Notes under the pieces: model-generated
Seen by the model: the letters and a program-made list of their open reading frames with translations, nothing else
Told to the model about the DNA's origin: nothing
Databases searched by the model: none
Translations under genes and position numbers: made by a program
In this document: positions 1 to 8,915 of the stretch, piece after piece
Layout of the letters: each line of letters starts with the position of its first letter
Position numbering within the stretch: position 1 is the stretch's first letter
NCBI GenBank assembly: GCA_965249205.1
Contig: CBDFLL010000006.1
Coordinates: 124,001-188,000 of the forward strand
DNA: 64,000 nucleotides
Direction: 5' to 3'
From: JAQBVV01 sp965249205
Lineage (GTDB): Bacteria; Acidobacteriota; Vicinamibacteria; Vicinamibacterales; UBA2999

Positions 1-486
1 GCGCCGACCCACGGCGCCGAGGAGATCCCGCAGCGCGCGATACCCGAGAAAGTCCAGCGCCTTGTCGGTGACCTCGAACGTGACGGGCCCTGTGTCCTCG
101 CCGACACCGCCGCCTGATCCGCGCCGGTGCTCGCGCTCGCGCTCAAGGTCCGGCGCGGCTGTGATGAACCCCTGCTCCATCATGCGGTCGATGATTTGTT
201 GGACAAGATCCTCGATCTGTTGTCGTCCGGCCTCCTGATCTCCGTCGGCGGGATCGCCGAGCAGCTGTTGCAGCGCATCATCCGAGAGTACGCCACCGCT
301 AAACAGCGCCTCCAAGATGGCGTCATGCAATGCCTGCATGGTTCGGTCTTCATCGTCGTCGGACCCAATGCCCCACGGATCGCTAAAACCGCTGGACAGC
401 AGCATGTCAGAGAGCTGTGACACAAGATCTTCGAGATCGACCTCGTCAAGCAGTTTGCCGGTGTACTTCGTGTAGCGATATTTCAT
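1..486 (-). CDS. VWA-domain protein paired with a MoxR-type ATPase, N-terminal part (runs off the window)
   Basis: Reading the minus strand from an ATG at 486 gives 162 codons to the window edge without a stop. It begins MKYRYTKYTGKLLDEVDLED, followed by an acidic helical region and an RERE-rich stretch. This start is typical of the large VWA (CoxE-like) proteins encoded next to magnesium-chelatase/MoxR-like ATPases; the metal-binding VWA domain itself would lie beyond the window. It sits 49 bases downstream of the ATPase gene on the same strand, so the two are very probably an operon. The family assignment rests on the N-terminus and the neighbour and is therefore an inference. The protein is presumably cytoplasmic and acts with the ATPase as a chaperone-like or metal-insertion pair. 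Confidence 0.72.
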   Translation of the reverse strand, partial: MKYRYTKYTGKLLDEVDLEDLVSQLSDMLLSSGFSDPWGIGSDDDEDRTMQALHDAILEALFSGGVLSDDALQQLLGDPADGDQEAGRQQIEDLVQQIIDRMMEQGFITAAPDLEREREHRRGSGGGVGEDTGPVTFEVTDKALDFLGYRALRDLLGAVGRR

Positions 487-535
487 CGGGTTAGGACATG
501 GCCAGGCGGTCGTGCCTGTGGGCACGAGACACCGA

Positions 536-2047
536 TCAGTTGTAGTACTTTTTCTTCCCCTCTCCGGCGGGCATCGTCATCTCGTCCGGAAACGCCGCCT
601 CCCGCGTGGGACGCCGGAGGGGCGTCTCAGTCGCCTGATAGCCGCCCTCGTCGTTGCGGCCGATTTTCTTCAGCGCACAGAGTCCTTCGAGCGCAAAGTC
701 GATCCCCGACGCCAGGAGTGGGGCTGACGCGTTTGCAGGGACGCCGGCAGCCTGCGCCAGCTCAGCCAGCCCTTGCACCTGGCTCGTGCTCTTCAGCAGG
801 TCCTCGGCGCTGGTCGAGTCCGCCAGCTGTAGGCTTCCGCCGAGCTCGAACCACTCGACCACCTGCCGGGTTTCGAGGTGCCCGAGATACCCATCGGCGA
901 CACTGGCGACCGCCGCTCGTATCAACTCCCGGGCGATCGCCTCGGCACCCTTCATCTCGCCCTCGTATTCCATCTCGAACTTACCGGTAATGGAGGGAAG
1001 CGCGGCATAGATGTCGGTCACGCGTGGGATCGCCACTGGTTCGCCGGTCGCCAGGGCGCGCCGCTCGGCGTTGGACAGCACGTTTTCGATGGCCGAGATG
1101 GGCAGCCGCTGACTCACACCAGAGCGCTTGTCGATGCGGCGATCCTGCCTGGCCTGAAACGCCACCTCTTCGACAATCTCTGCGACGAAGGTCGGGACCT
1201 CGGCCTGGAGCGTGGACTCCCGGCGGGAAAGCCACGCCTCCTGCGCCGTGATCGTCATGCCTTCTGCGCGGCCCGCGGGATAGTGGGTCCTGATTTCCGA
1301 CCCGATGCGGTCCTTGAGGGGCGTGATGATCTTGCCGCGCGCGGTGTAGTCCTCTGGATTGGCCGTGAAGGCCATCAGCACGTCCAGCGGGAGCCGAACC
1401 GGATAGCCCTTAATCTGCACGTCGCCTTCCTGCAGAATGTTGAAGAGTCCCACCTGAATCTTGCTGGCGAGGTCAGGAAGCTCGTTGACGGCGAAGATAC
1501 ACCGGTTAGCCCGTGGCAATAGGCCGTAGTGCATCGTCAGTTCGCTGGACAGCTGCAGAGCAGACCTGGCCGCCTTGATCGGATCGATGTCGCCGACCAT
1601 GTCGGCAATCGTCACATCCGGTGTGGCGAGTTTTTCGACGTAGCGGGCGTCACGCGGCAGCCACGCGATCGACGTCTGGTCTCCCTCGGCGGCGACTCGT
1701 GCGCGGCACGATCCACAAATCGGCGCGAGTGGATCGTCGTTGATCTCACATCCCGCCATCACGGGGATGTTGTCGTCGAGAAGCGTGACGAGTGCGCGCA
1801 GCAGCCGCGTTTTGGCCTGGCCTCGTAAACCCAGCAAGATGAAGTTGTGCCTCGAGAGGAGGGCATTGACGAGCTGCGGAACCACGGTCTCGTCGTAGCC
1901 GACGATACCGGGAAAGAGCGGTTCGTTGGCGCGCAGCTTCCCGATGAGGTTCTGGCGGACCTCCTCATGAACGCTGCGACGCAACACATCACCATGCTCA
2001 ACGGCGCGCCGGAGCTCGCCGAGCGTGGTCACGATGGAATTCGGCAT
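536..2047 (-). CDS. MoxR/magnesium-chelatase ChlI-like AAA+ ATPase
   Basis: The 503-residue protein has a Walker A at about residues 73-80 (GLRGQAKT) and a Walker B region reading CIFAVNELPDL, where the usual Asp before Glu is Asn. A Cys cluster (C100, C111, C114) lies in an insertion after Walker A and could hold a metal. The long helical C-terminus ends in a Lys-rich KKKYYN tail. Proteins of this class work with VWA partners to remodel or metallate target proteins; the partner is encoded directly downstream. The ATG start at 2047 gives the expected N-terminus. The substrate cannot be told from the sequence. Confidence 0.85.
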   Translation of the reverse strand: MPNSIVTTLGELRRAVEHGDVLRRSVHEEVRQNLIGKLRANEPLFPGIVGYDETVVPQLVNALLSRHNFILLGLRGQAKTRLLRALVTLLDDNIPVMAGCEINDDPLAPICGSCRARVAAEGDQTSIAWLPRDARYVEKLATPDVTIADMVGDIDPIKAARSALQLSSELTMHYGLLPRANRCIFAVNELPDLASKIQVGLFNILQEGDVQIKGYPVRLPLDVLMAFTANPEDYTARGKIITPLKDRIGSEIRTHYPAGRAEGMTITAQEAWLSRRESTLQAEVPTFVAEIVEEVAFQARQDRRIDKRSGVSQRLPISAIENVLSNAERRALATGEPVAIPRVTDIYAALPSITGKFEMEYEGEMKGAEAIARELIRAAVASVADGYLGHLETRQVVEWFELGGSLQLADSTSAEDLLKSTSQVQGLAELAQAAGVPANASAPLLASGIDFALEGLCALKKIGRNDEGGYQATETPLRRPTREAAFPDEMTMPAGEGKKKYYN

Positions 2048-2229
2048 GCCGCGATTCTACTAGTACTGCTCTGCCACTTCGCTACGGGAGGGTGCCAGAT
2101 CGCCATCGGGTGACGGCCCGGGCATCTGCTCCCCGAGCGGGGCTCTGCGATCAGGCTTCGGCTGTCGGGATGTGCACATGAACGAGGGCTCTATCCCTCA
2201 CCCCGACGCCCCGGTTACCCTAGCGGCAC

Positions 2230-3015
2230 GTGCCTTTCTTTGACTTCCGGCGTCCGCTCGTGTTCGCGCACCGCGGAGGCTCCGCGCTCGGTCCGGAGAA
2301 TACGCTGGCCGCTTTCGATGTGGGTATGCGCGTCGGCGCTGACGGCCTTGAGCTGGATGTGCATCTGTCGGCTGATGGCGTGCCGATCGTCCACCACGAC
2401 ACGACGCTGGACCGAACGACCTCGGCGTCAGGGCCGGTAGCGGCACGAACGGCGGCGGAACTGGCTCGGGTCGACGCCGGCTATCAATTCGCCGGGCGCG
2501 GCGACTTTCCGTTCAGGCGGCAGGGCGTCGGCGTTCCGTCACTCAGCGATGTGTTGCGGATGTATCCGGACTTGCCGCTTATCGTTGAGATGAAAGTCGA
2601 TTCGCGCGACATGGGTGAGGCCGTCGCCCGTGAGGTCCGCGCGGCTGGTGCCGCCGATCGGGTGTGCGCCGCCGGTTCCGGCGCACGGAGCGCGGCGGCC
2701 GCGCGGGCCGCGCTGCCTGAGATGGCGTGCAGCGCGAGCCGCCCCGAAGCGCGGCTCGCGGTGTATCGCGCGCTAGCCGGATGGCCGGTGCGCCGAACTC
2801 GGTACGGCGGCTATCAGGTGCCGGAACGGACCAGCCTGCTCCGGGTGGTGTCTCCCCGCTTCGTGCGGTATGCCCACGAGGCCGATGTCAAGGTGCAGGT
2901 CTGGACAGTCGATGACGAGGCGGATATGCGACGGCTGCTCTCGTGGGGCGTGGACGGCCTGATTAGCGACCGGCCGGATCTCGCCGTCGCCGTGCGGGAC
3001 ACGTGTTGCCCCTGA
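2230..3015 (+). CDS. glycerophosphodiester phosphodiesterase
   Basis: This 261-residue protein hydrolyses glycerophosphodiesters to glycerol-3-phosphate and an alcohol. The family signature is visible: HRGG followed by PENT near residues 14-26, then ELDVHLSADGVPIVHHD with the metal-binding Glu/Asp and the second catalytic His, and a late VWTVDDEADM strand with SDRPD at the end of the barrel. The length fits a single-domain GDPD without a signal peptide, so it is probably cytoplasmic. The start is GTG with no strong ribosome site. It stands alone between divergent neighbours. Confidence 0.9.
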   Translation: MPFFDFRRPLVFAHRGGSALGPENTLAAFDVGMRVGADGLELDVHLSADGVPIVHHDTTLDRTTSASGPVAARTAAELARVDAGYQFAGRGDFPFRRQGVGVPSLSDVLRMYPDLPLIVEMKVDSRDMGEAVAREVRAAGAADRVCAAGSGARSAAAARAALPEMACSASRPEARLAVYRALAGWPVRRTRYGGYQVPERTSLLRVVSPRFVRYAHEADVKVQVWTVDDEADMRRLLSWGVDGLISDRPDLAVAVRDTCCP

Positions 3016-3130
3016 CGAGTGCACCATGGACCACCTCCGGAGGACGGTGTTCCCCTTCGAGCAGGTTCGGTGAGATGATGATCCGATACCTACGTAGGGA
3101 AGACTCTACCTATGGACGACATGAATACCT

Positions 3131-5812
3131 ATGCGTGAGCCAGCAGCGAAGGACGGCACCGATCTTGAGGAGCTTGAGACCCGGGAGTGGCTCGATTCGC
3201 TCGACTACGTGTTTCAGACGGGAGGGCCGGCGCGCGTCGGCCGCCTACTCGGCCGCCTGAGCGATCACGCGAGGCGCAGCGGTGTCAAGCCCGAATTCAC
3301 GGCAAACACGCCCTACATCAATACGATCTTCGATTTCGAGCAGCCTCCGTTTCCCGGCAGTCGTGAAATTGAGCGTCGGATCAGGAGCCTGGTCCGGTGG
3401 AATGCGATGGCGATGGTGGTCAAGGCCAATCGGCTCGAAGAAGGGATCGGTGGTCATATCTCCACCTACGCGTCGGCGGCGACGCTCTACGAGGTCGGGT
3501 TCAACCATTTCTTCAAAGGGAAGGGCGACGACGGCGACGGCGACATCATCTATTTTCAGGGCCACGCGGCGCCTGGTATTTACGCCCGCGCGTTTCTCGA
3601 AGGTCGCATCGGTGTCGATCAGCTGAAGAACTTTCGTCGAGAACTCTCTGAGGGCGGCGGCCTCACGTCGTACCCGCACCCATGGCTGATGCCCGAGTTC
3701 TGGGAGTTTCCGACGGTCTCGATGGGTCTCGGGCCGATCTGCGCCATCTATCAGGCGCGCTTCATGCGCTACCTGGAGGATCGCGGACTCAAAAAGCGCT
3801 CGAATTCGAAAGTATGGGCCTTTGTGGGCGACGGCGAGACGGACGAGCCCGAGTCGCTCGGTGCGATCACGCTGGCCTCTCGCGAGAAACTCGACAATCT
3901 GATTTTTGTTGTCAACTGCAACCTCCAGCGCCTCGACGGGCCTGTACGCGGCAACGGTCAGATCATTCAGGAGCTTGAGGCTGCGTTCCGCGGCGCAGGG
4001 TGGAACGTCATCAAGGTGATCTGGGGCAGCGAATGGGACGCGCTGCTCGAGAGAGATGGTGACGGTCTGCTCGTCCAGCGCATGGGCGAAATTGTTGACG
4101 GCGAGTATCAGAAGTACGCCGTCGAGTCAGGTGCATATCTTCGGAAGCACTTCTGGGGTGCCGACCCCCGGCTGCTCGACATGGTCAAGCACCTGTCTGA
4201 CGAGGAGCTGAAGAAGCTGCGGATTGGCGGGCACGACCAGGTAAAGGTGCATGCGGCCTACAAGGCGGCCGTCGATCACACTGGGCAGCCCACGGTCATT
4301 CTCGCGCGCACGATCAAGGGCTACGGGCTCGGTGAGGCCGGCGAGGGTCGGAACATCACCCATCAGCAGAAAAAACTCAACGAGGATGAACTCCGAGCGT
4401 TCCGGGCTCGTTTCGGTGTGCCGATTGGTGACGGCCGGGTCGCCGAAGCCCCCTTCTACCGACCGCCGGACGACAGCCCTGAAGTCACGTATCTGCTCGA
4501 GCGGCGTAGACAATTGGGCGGTTTCGTGCCCACGCGCAAGGTCGAGGCCGCGCCGGTCAAGGGCGATACGCTGCCTGCGTTGTTCTCCGAGTTTCATGCC
4601 AGCAGCGAGGGCCGCAAGGCGTCGACCACGATGGCCTTTGTGCGGCTGCTGGCCAGGCTGCTCAAGGACGAGGAGATCGGCGAGTTCGTCGTGCCGATCG
4701 TACCGGACGAGGCGCGCACCTTCGGCATGGAGGCGCTGTTCAGACAGTGCGGGATTTATTCGCACGTCGGCCAGTTGTACGACCCGGTCGACAGAGATGT
4801 GCTGCTGTACTACAAGGAAGCGACCGCAGGGCAGATTCTTGAAGAGGGCATCACCGAGGCAGGGTCGATGGCGTCGTTCATCGCGGCTGGCAGCGCATAT
4901 GCGACATACGGCGTCAACACAATCCCATTCTTTATCTATTACTCGATGTTCGGAATGCAGCGGGTCGGTGATCTGGTATGGGCCGCGGCGGATACCCGTG
5001 CCCGCGGGTTTCTCCTCGGCGGAACAGCGGGGCGGACGACGCTGGCGGGCGAAGGCCTCCAGCACCAGGACGGACACAGCCATCTCCTCTCGCTGGCAGT
5101 ACCGAATCTCATTTCCTACGATCCGGCGTTCGCGTACGAAATCGCGGTCATCATCGAGGATGGCATCCGACGGATGTACACGGACGGCGAGAGCATCTTC
5201 TATTACATCACCGTGATGAACGAGATGTACGAAATGCCAGCGATGCCCGATGGCGCCAGGGAAGGGATCCTCAAGGGCATGTACCGGGTGCGTGCGGCGG
5301 CGGAGACATCTGCGCGGTTACGGGCGACCCTGTTGGGCAGCGGTGCGATTCTCAACGAAGTGCTCGCCGCGCAGCAGATTCTAGCCGACCAGTACAAGGT
5401 GGCGGCCGATGTCTGGAGCGTCACGAGTTATCAGGAGCTCTATCGAGACGGACATGCGGCCGAGAGGTGGAATCGCCTGCATCCCCGAGAGACGCCTCGC
5501 GTGCCGTACGTGACCCAGTGCCTTGGGAAGGCCGATGGTGCGATCGTTGCGGCCTCCGACTACGTCAAAGCGTTGCCGGACACGATCGATCGGTGGCTGC
5601 CTCGTCCGCTCACCTCGCTCGGCACGGATGGATTTGGTCGCAGCGAGAGCCGCGCGTCCCTGCGCGATTTCTTCGAAGTCGATGCCAACTACATCGCGGT
5701 GTCGGCGTTGGCCGCTCTCGCGCGTGACGGAGCGCTCGATGCGGCGGTGGTAGAGAAGGCGATCGCGGATCTCGGCGTCAACCCCGACAAGCCGAATCCG
5801 GCTGTCTCATAG
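3131..5812 (+). CDS. aceE: pyruvate dehydrogenase E1 component, homodimeric type
   Basis: This thiamine-diphosphate enzyme decarboxylates pyruvate and passes the acetyl group to the lipoyl arm of E2. Its 893 residues match the E. coli-type AceE length. The ThDP motif is clear: GDGETDEPES followed about 30 residues later by VVNCNLQRLDGP. The C-terminal transketolase-like half contains GEGLQHQDGHS and LISYDPAFAYE, which are characteristic of AceE. The E2 gene follows after 48 bases and E3 after that, so this is a full PDH cluster. An ATG 19 bases upstream opens a 9-codon frame overlapping this start; its role is unknown. The ribosome site is weak. Confidence 0.97.
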   Translation: MREPAAKDGTDLEELETREWLDSLDYVFQTGGPARVGRLLGRLSDHARRSGVKPEFTANTPYINTIFDFEQPPFPGSREIERRIRSLVRWNAMAMVVKANRLEEGIGGHISTYASAATLYEVGFNHFFKGKGDDGDGDIIYFQGHAAPGIYARAFLEGRIGVDQLKNFRRELSEGGGLTSYPHPWLMPEFWEFPTVSMGLGPICAIYQARFMRYLEDRGLKKRSNSKVWAFVGDGETDEPESLGAITLASREKLDNLIFVVNCNLQRLDGPVRGNGQIIQELEAAFRGAGWNVIKVIWGSEWDALLERDGDGLLVQRMGEIVDGEYQKYAVESGAYLRKHFWGADPRLLDMVKHLSDEELKKLRIGGHDQVKVHAAYKAAVDHTGQPTVILARTIKGYGLGEAGEGRNITHQQKKLNEDELRAFRARFGVPIGDGRVAEAPFYRPPDDSPEVTYLLERRRQLGGFVPTRKVEAAPVKGDTLPALFSEFHASSEGRKASTTMAFVRLLARLLKDEEIGEFVVPIVPDEARTFGMEALFRQCGIYSHVGQLYDPVDRDVLLYYKEATAGQILEEGITEAGSMASFIAAGSAYATYGVNTIPFFIYYSMFGMQRVGDLVWAAADTRARGFLLGGTAGRTTLAGEGLQHQDGHSHLLSLAVPNLISYDPAFAYEIAVIIEDGIRRMYTDGESIFYYITVMNEMYEMPAMPDGAREGILKGMYRVRAAAETSARLRATLLGSGAILNEVLAAQQILADQYKVAADVWSVTSYQELYRDGHAAERWNRLHPRETPRVPYVTQCLGKADGAIVAASDYVKALPDTIDRWLPRPLTSLGTDGFGRSESRASLRDFFEVDANYIAVSALAALARDGALDAAVVEKAIADLGVNPDKPNPAVS

Positions 5813-5860
5813 CGGGTTCGGGCGTTCACCTGCTCCAGAACCCTGACAAGGATCAACGAC

Positions 5861-7168
5861 GTGACGGAATTTAGGGTCCCCGAACTCGGCGAAGACGTGC
5901 CCGGTGGCGACGTGACGCGCGTGCTGGTCAAGGTTGGCGACACGATCGCCCGTGAGCAGACAGTCCTGGAGTTGGAGACCGACAAGGCGACCATCGAAGT
6001 GCCGTCGTCGGTTGCCGGTCGGATTTCAGGCATCAGCGTCAGCGAGGGTGACAAGGTGACGGTTGGCGCGCTCATCCTCACCGTCGATGACGGGGGCGCA
6101 GAGGCGGACGCACCAGTCGACGTGCCAGCCAACATCGCGATCGCGGTCGAAGCCCCGGCTCCGATCGCCGCGCCGCCCAGCGGAAACGTCGTGGCGATGC
6201 CCGTTCGGGACGAGGCTGTCTCGTCGGTGAAGGGCTCGGCGCGCCAGGTGCCGCAGCACGGTCAGTCGGCGCCCGCCTCGCCGAGCGTGCGCCGACTCGC
6301 CCGAGAAGTGGGGGTCAGCATCGATGAGGTTCAGGGGAGCGGCGCGCGCGGGCGGATTTCCGAGGGGGACGTCAAGGAATACGCGCGCCGCCTGGTCGCG
6401 AGCGCCGGCAAAAGTGGCGGGCCATCCGGGCGTGCGGTGTCGCCTTTGCCGGACTTCGAGCGATGGGGCGAGATCGACCGGCAGCCGATGAGCAACATCC
6501 GCCGGACCACGTCGGTGCGGCTCGGCCACGCGTGGAGCGTCGTCCCGCACGTGACGCAGTGCGATAAGGCGGATATCACGGCCATGGAGGAGCTGCGCAA
6601 AAAATACAAAGCCCAGGTTCGCGAGGCTGGCGGCAATCTGACGGTCACCGCGATGCTCGTCAAGGTCATGGCGACGGCCGTGAAGCAGTTTCCGCAGTTC
6701 AACGCCTCGCTCGACACCGAGGCAGGCGAAATCGTCTACAAGAAGTATGTGAACGTCGGCGTCGCCGTCGACACCGAGCGCGGATTGCTTGTGCCGGTGG
6801 TGCGCAACGCGGATGAGAAGAACATCACGGAAATCGCCATCGAGGTGCACCAGGCGGCGGAGAGGGCGCGCAACCGCAAGCTGACGCTCGAGGAGATGAG
6901 CGGCGGCGGTATCACTATTTCGAACCTGGGTGGCATCGGGGGGACGTACTTCACGCCGATCGTGAACTGGCCTGAGGTGGCCATCCTTGGTGTGTCGCGC
7001 GGGATTATCGAACCGGTGTGGCGGGATGAGGCGTTCGAGCCTCGGCAACTGCTGCCGCTGTCGCTGTCCTACGACCACCGCGTCGTCGACGGAGCCGATG
7101 CGGTGCGCTTCCTTCGTTGGGTGGTCGAGGCCATCGAGCAGCCCTTTCTCTTGTCGCTGCTGAGCTAG
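5861..7168 (+). CDS. aceF: dihydrolipoamide acetyltransferase E2 of pyruvate dehydrogenase
   Basis: The 435-residue protein has one N-terminal lipoyl domain (ETDKATIEVPS, lipoyl Lys at residue 42), an Ala/Pro linker, a peripheral subunit-binding domain (SVRRLAREVGV to GRISEGDVKEY), and a catalytic domain ending in SYDHRVVDGAD, which carries the active-site His. It transfers acetyl groups from E1 to CoA. The start is GTG with AAGGA 8-12 bases upstream. One lipoyl domain is fewer than in E. coli but common elsewhere. The stop codon TAG is the first three bases of a terminal inverted repeat of a small element inserted after the gene, so the exact C-terminus may have been set by that insertion. 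Confidence 0.96.
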   Translation: MTEFRVPELGEDVPGGDVTRVLVKVGDTIAREQTVLELETDKATIEVPSSVAGRISGISVSEGDKVTVGALILTVDDGGAEADAPVDVPANIAIAVEAPAPIAAPPSGNVVAMPVRDEAVSSVKGSARQVPQHGQSAPASPSVRRLAREVGVSIDEVQGSGARGRISEGDVKEYARRLVASAGKSGGPSGRAVSPLPDFERWGEIDRQPMSNIRRTTSVRLGHAWSVVPHVTQCDKADITAMEELRKKYKAQVREAGGNLTVTAMLVKVMATAVKQFPQFNASLDTEAGEIVYKKYVNVGVAVDTERGLLVPVVRNADEKNITEIAIEVHQAAERARNRKLTLEEMSGGGITISNLGGIGGTYFTPIVNWPEVAILGVSRGIIEPVWRDEAFEPRQLLPLSLSYDHRVVDGADAVRFLRWVVEAIEQPFLLSLLS

Positions 7169-7329
7169 TGGCCTGTCCTCGCCATGTCTAACCTGCCTTT
7201 CGGGCGGGGCATCCCGACTGCCGGCGTTGCTCCTCCCTCGAATATGGCCAATATGCTCGGTCGTCGCGCCTGGTCAGCCGGGCGCCGCGCTCCGAAATCC
7301 ACTCTACACATGACAAGGACAGGCCACTA
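7166..7329. repeat. 164-bp MITE-like element with 22-bp terminal inverted repeats, TA-bounded
   Basis: The left end TAGTGGCCTGTCCTCGCCAT and the right end are inverted repeats over 22 bases with 20 matches (7166-7187 against 7308-7329). Both outer edges are TA, as expected if the element inserted at a TA dinucleotide and duplicated it. It carries no open frame. Inside it lies a copy of the hairpin repeat family also seen near 9.6 and 21.6 kb. It fills most of the aceF-lpdA gap and supplies the aceF stop codon. Confidence 0.7.
7199..7270 (+). repeat. hairpin-family interspersed repeat, copy 1
   Basis: A 72-base unit starting TTCGGGCGGGGCATCCCG and containing GTTGCTCCTCCCTCGAATAT and CGGTCGTCGCG. 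It matches 9628-9700 in the same orientation and matches both arms of the long hairpin at 21551-21704. Here it lies inside the TA-bounded element. Confidence 0.65.
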
Positions 7330-7431
7330 GCGCGTTTTCGCCTTGTCCGTAGTAGCTCGGGTGCTACTGCCTCGGGCTGCCAGGAGGTGCCACATGCTAT
7401 TCGTTACGATGAAGAACTCGAAAACGCGCTA
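7328..7431. repeat. 104-bp second TA-bounded element with 13-bp inverted ends
   Basis: The ends TAGCGCGTTTTCG (7328-7340) and CGAAAACGCGCTA (7419-7431) are a perfect 13-base inverted repeat. The element shares its first TA with the last TA of the preceding 164-bp element, so the two lie exactly back to back. Its right edge abuts the ATG of lpdA at 7432, so the promoter and ribosome site of lpdA, if any, lie inside the element. An AGGAGG at 7382-7387 sits within it, 45 bases before that ATG. Confidence 0.65.
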
Positions 7432-8883
7432 ATGGCCAGCGAGTCGACGCAGATCGTGGTCCTGGGGGCGGGTCCTGGCGGTTATGCGGCCGCCTTCTAC
7501 GCGGCCGACCTGGGCATGCAGGTTGTGCTTGTCGACGAAGAGCAGAACCCTGGCGGCGTGTGCCTGTACCGTGGGTGCATTCCATCCAAGGCCCTGCTGC
7601 ACGTCGCAAAGGTGATCGACGAGGCGCGTCACGCCAGCGCCTGGGGGGTGACGTTCACCAAACCCCGGATCGATCTCGACGCGCTGCGAGCGTTCAAACA
7701 GGGCGTCGTCGACAAGCTGACAGGCGGTGTCGGCCAGGTGGCAAAGCTGCGCAAGGTGAAGTTTGTGCAGGGTCGGGGCACCTTCACGGGACCGCGGACC
7801 ATGACGATCGCCGGTGCTGCAGGGGATACCGAACTGCACTTCGAGCACTGCGTGGTAGCCACGGGTTCGCACCCCACACGTATTCCGTCGCTATCACTCG
7901 ACAGCCCCCGCATGCTCGACTCCACGTCGGCGCTCGATCTACCGGACGTCCCGAAATCGCTGCTTGTGATCGGCGGTGGCTACATAGGTCTTGAGCTCGG
8001 CAGTGTCTATGCCGCGCTCGGGAGCCAGGTGTCTGTCGTGGAGATGACGCCCGGTCTGCTGCCTGGCGCCGACCGCGATCTCGTCAAGGTGCTCCACAAG
8101 CGGCTCGAGAAGCAGTTCGCCACGATCATGTTGAGCACGAAAGTGATGGCGCTGGCGGAAGAAAAGAATGGCATTCGCGTGACGTTCGGGAGCGGCGCCG
8201 CGGCCGATGCTCGAAATGGCCAGACGAGCCCTCCTGAGCCCACGTTGTTCGACCGCGTGCTGGTCGCGGTGGGGCGGCGGCCCAATTCGCTTGTCCCAGG
8301 TTTGGACGCGACCCGCGTGGCGATCGGTCCCCAGGGTTTTATCGAAACGGATCAGCAGCGTCGCACCGGCGAACCATCGATTTTTGCGATTGGGGACGTT
8401 GCCGGCGAGCCAATGCTGGCACACAAGGCTTCTCACGAAGCCCGTGTCGCCATCGACGCGATTGCCGGTGACAAGGCCGTCTTCGAGCCACAGGCGATTC
8501 CGGCCGTTGTGTTCACCGACCCTGAGATCGCGTGGTGTGGGCTGACTGAAGCCGGAGCCGCCGAGCAGGGCATCGATATCGAGGTCTCGAAGTTTCCGTG
8601 GGCGGCGGTCGGGCGCGCCATCACGATCGATCGGCCAGAGGGCCTCACGAAACTCGTGCTCGAGCCTAAAACCGGTCGGGTGCTCGGCGTGGGCATCGCA
8701 GGCGCGGGAGCAGGGGAGCTGATCGCAGAGGGTGTGTTGGCGGTGGAGATGGGAGCGACGGCGGAAGACATGAGGCTGACGGTGCATCCACATCCGACGC
8801 TCTCTGAAACGCTGATGGAGAGTGCGGAAGTGTTTTTCGGACAGAGCACGCACGTCTACAAACCAAGGCGCAAATCGAGGTAA
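7432..8883 (+). CDS. lpdA: dihydrolipoyl dehydrogenase (E3)
   Basis: This FAD disulfide oxidoreductase reoxidises the dihydrolipoyl arm of AceF with NAD. It has an FAD Rossmann motif (VVLGAGPGGYAAA), the redox-active pair in GGVCLYRGCIPSKALL, a second NAD Rossmann motif (LLVIGGGYIGLELG), the FAD-binding FAIGDVAG, and the C-terminal base in HPHPTLSE. I chose the ATG at 7432, giving 483 residues starting MASESTQIVVLGAG, because that is the normal E3 start. An in-frame GTG at 7387 would add 15 residues encoded by the inserted small element and overlaps its only Shine-Dalgarno-like AGGAGG. Confidence 0.95.
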   Translation: MASESTQIVVLGAGPGGYAAAFYAADLGMQVVLVDEEQNPGGVCLYRGCIPSKALLHVAKVIDEARHASAWGVTFTKPRIDLDALRAFKQGVVDKLTGGVGQVAKLRKVKFVQGRGTFTGPRTMTIAGAAGDTELHFEHCVVATGSHPTRIPSLSLDSPRMLDSTSALDLPDVPKSLLVIGGGYIGLELGSVYAALGSQVSVVEMTPGLLPGADRDLVKVLHKRLEKQFATIMLSTKVMALAEEKNGIRVTFGSGAAADARNGQTSPPEPTLFDRVLVAVGRRPNSLVPGLDATRVAIGPQGFIETDQQRRTGEPSIFAIGDVAGEPMLAHKASHEARVAIDAIAGDKAVFEPQAIPAVVFTDPEIAWCGLTEAGAAEQGIDIEVSKFPWAAVGRAITIDRPEGLTKLVLEPKTGRVLGVGIAGAGAGELIAEGVLAVEMGATAEDMRLTVHPHPTLSETLMESAEVFFGQSTHVYKPRRKSR

Positions 8884-8915
8884 GCTTGAACGCAACCGTT
8901 GGATACCGAGGAAAA

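Noticed and set aside
4127..5083. 318-codon frame antisense to aceE
   Set aside because: No motif or ribosome site; it mirrors high-GC codon structure of a certain gene.
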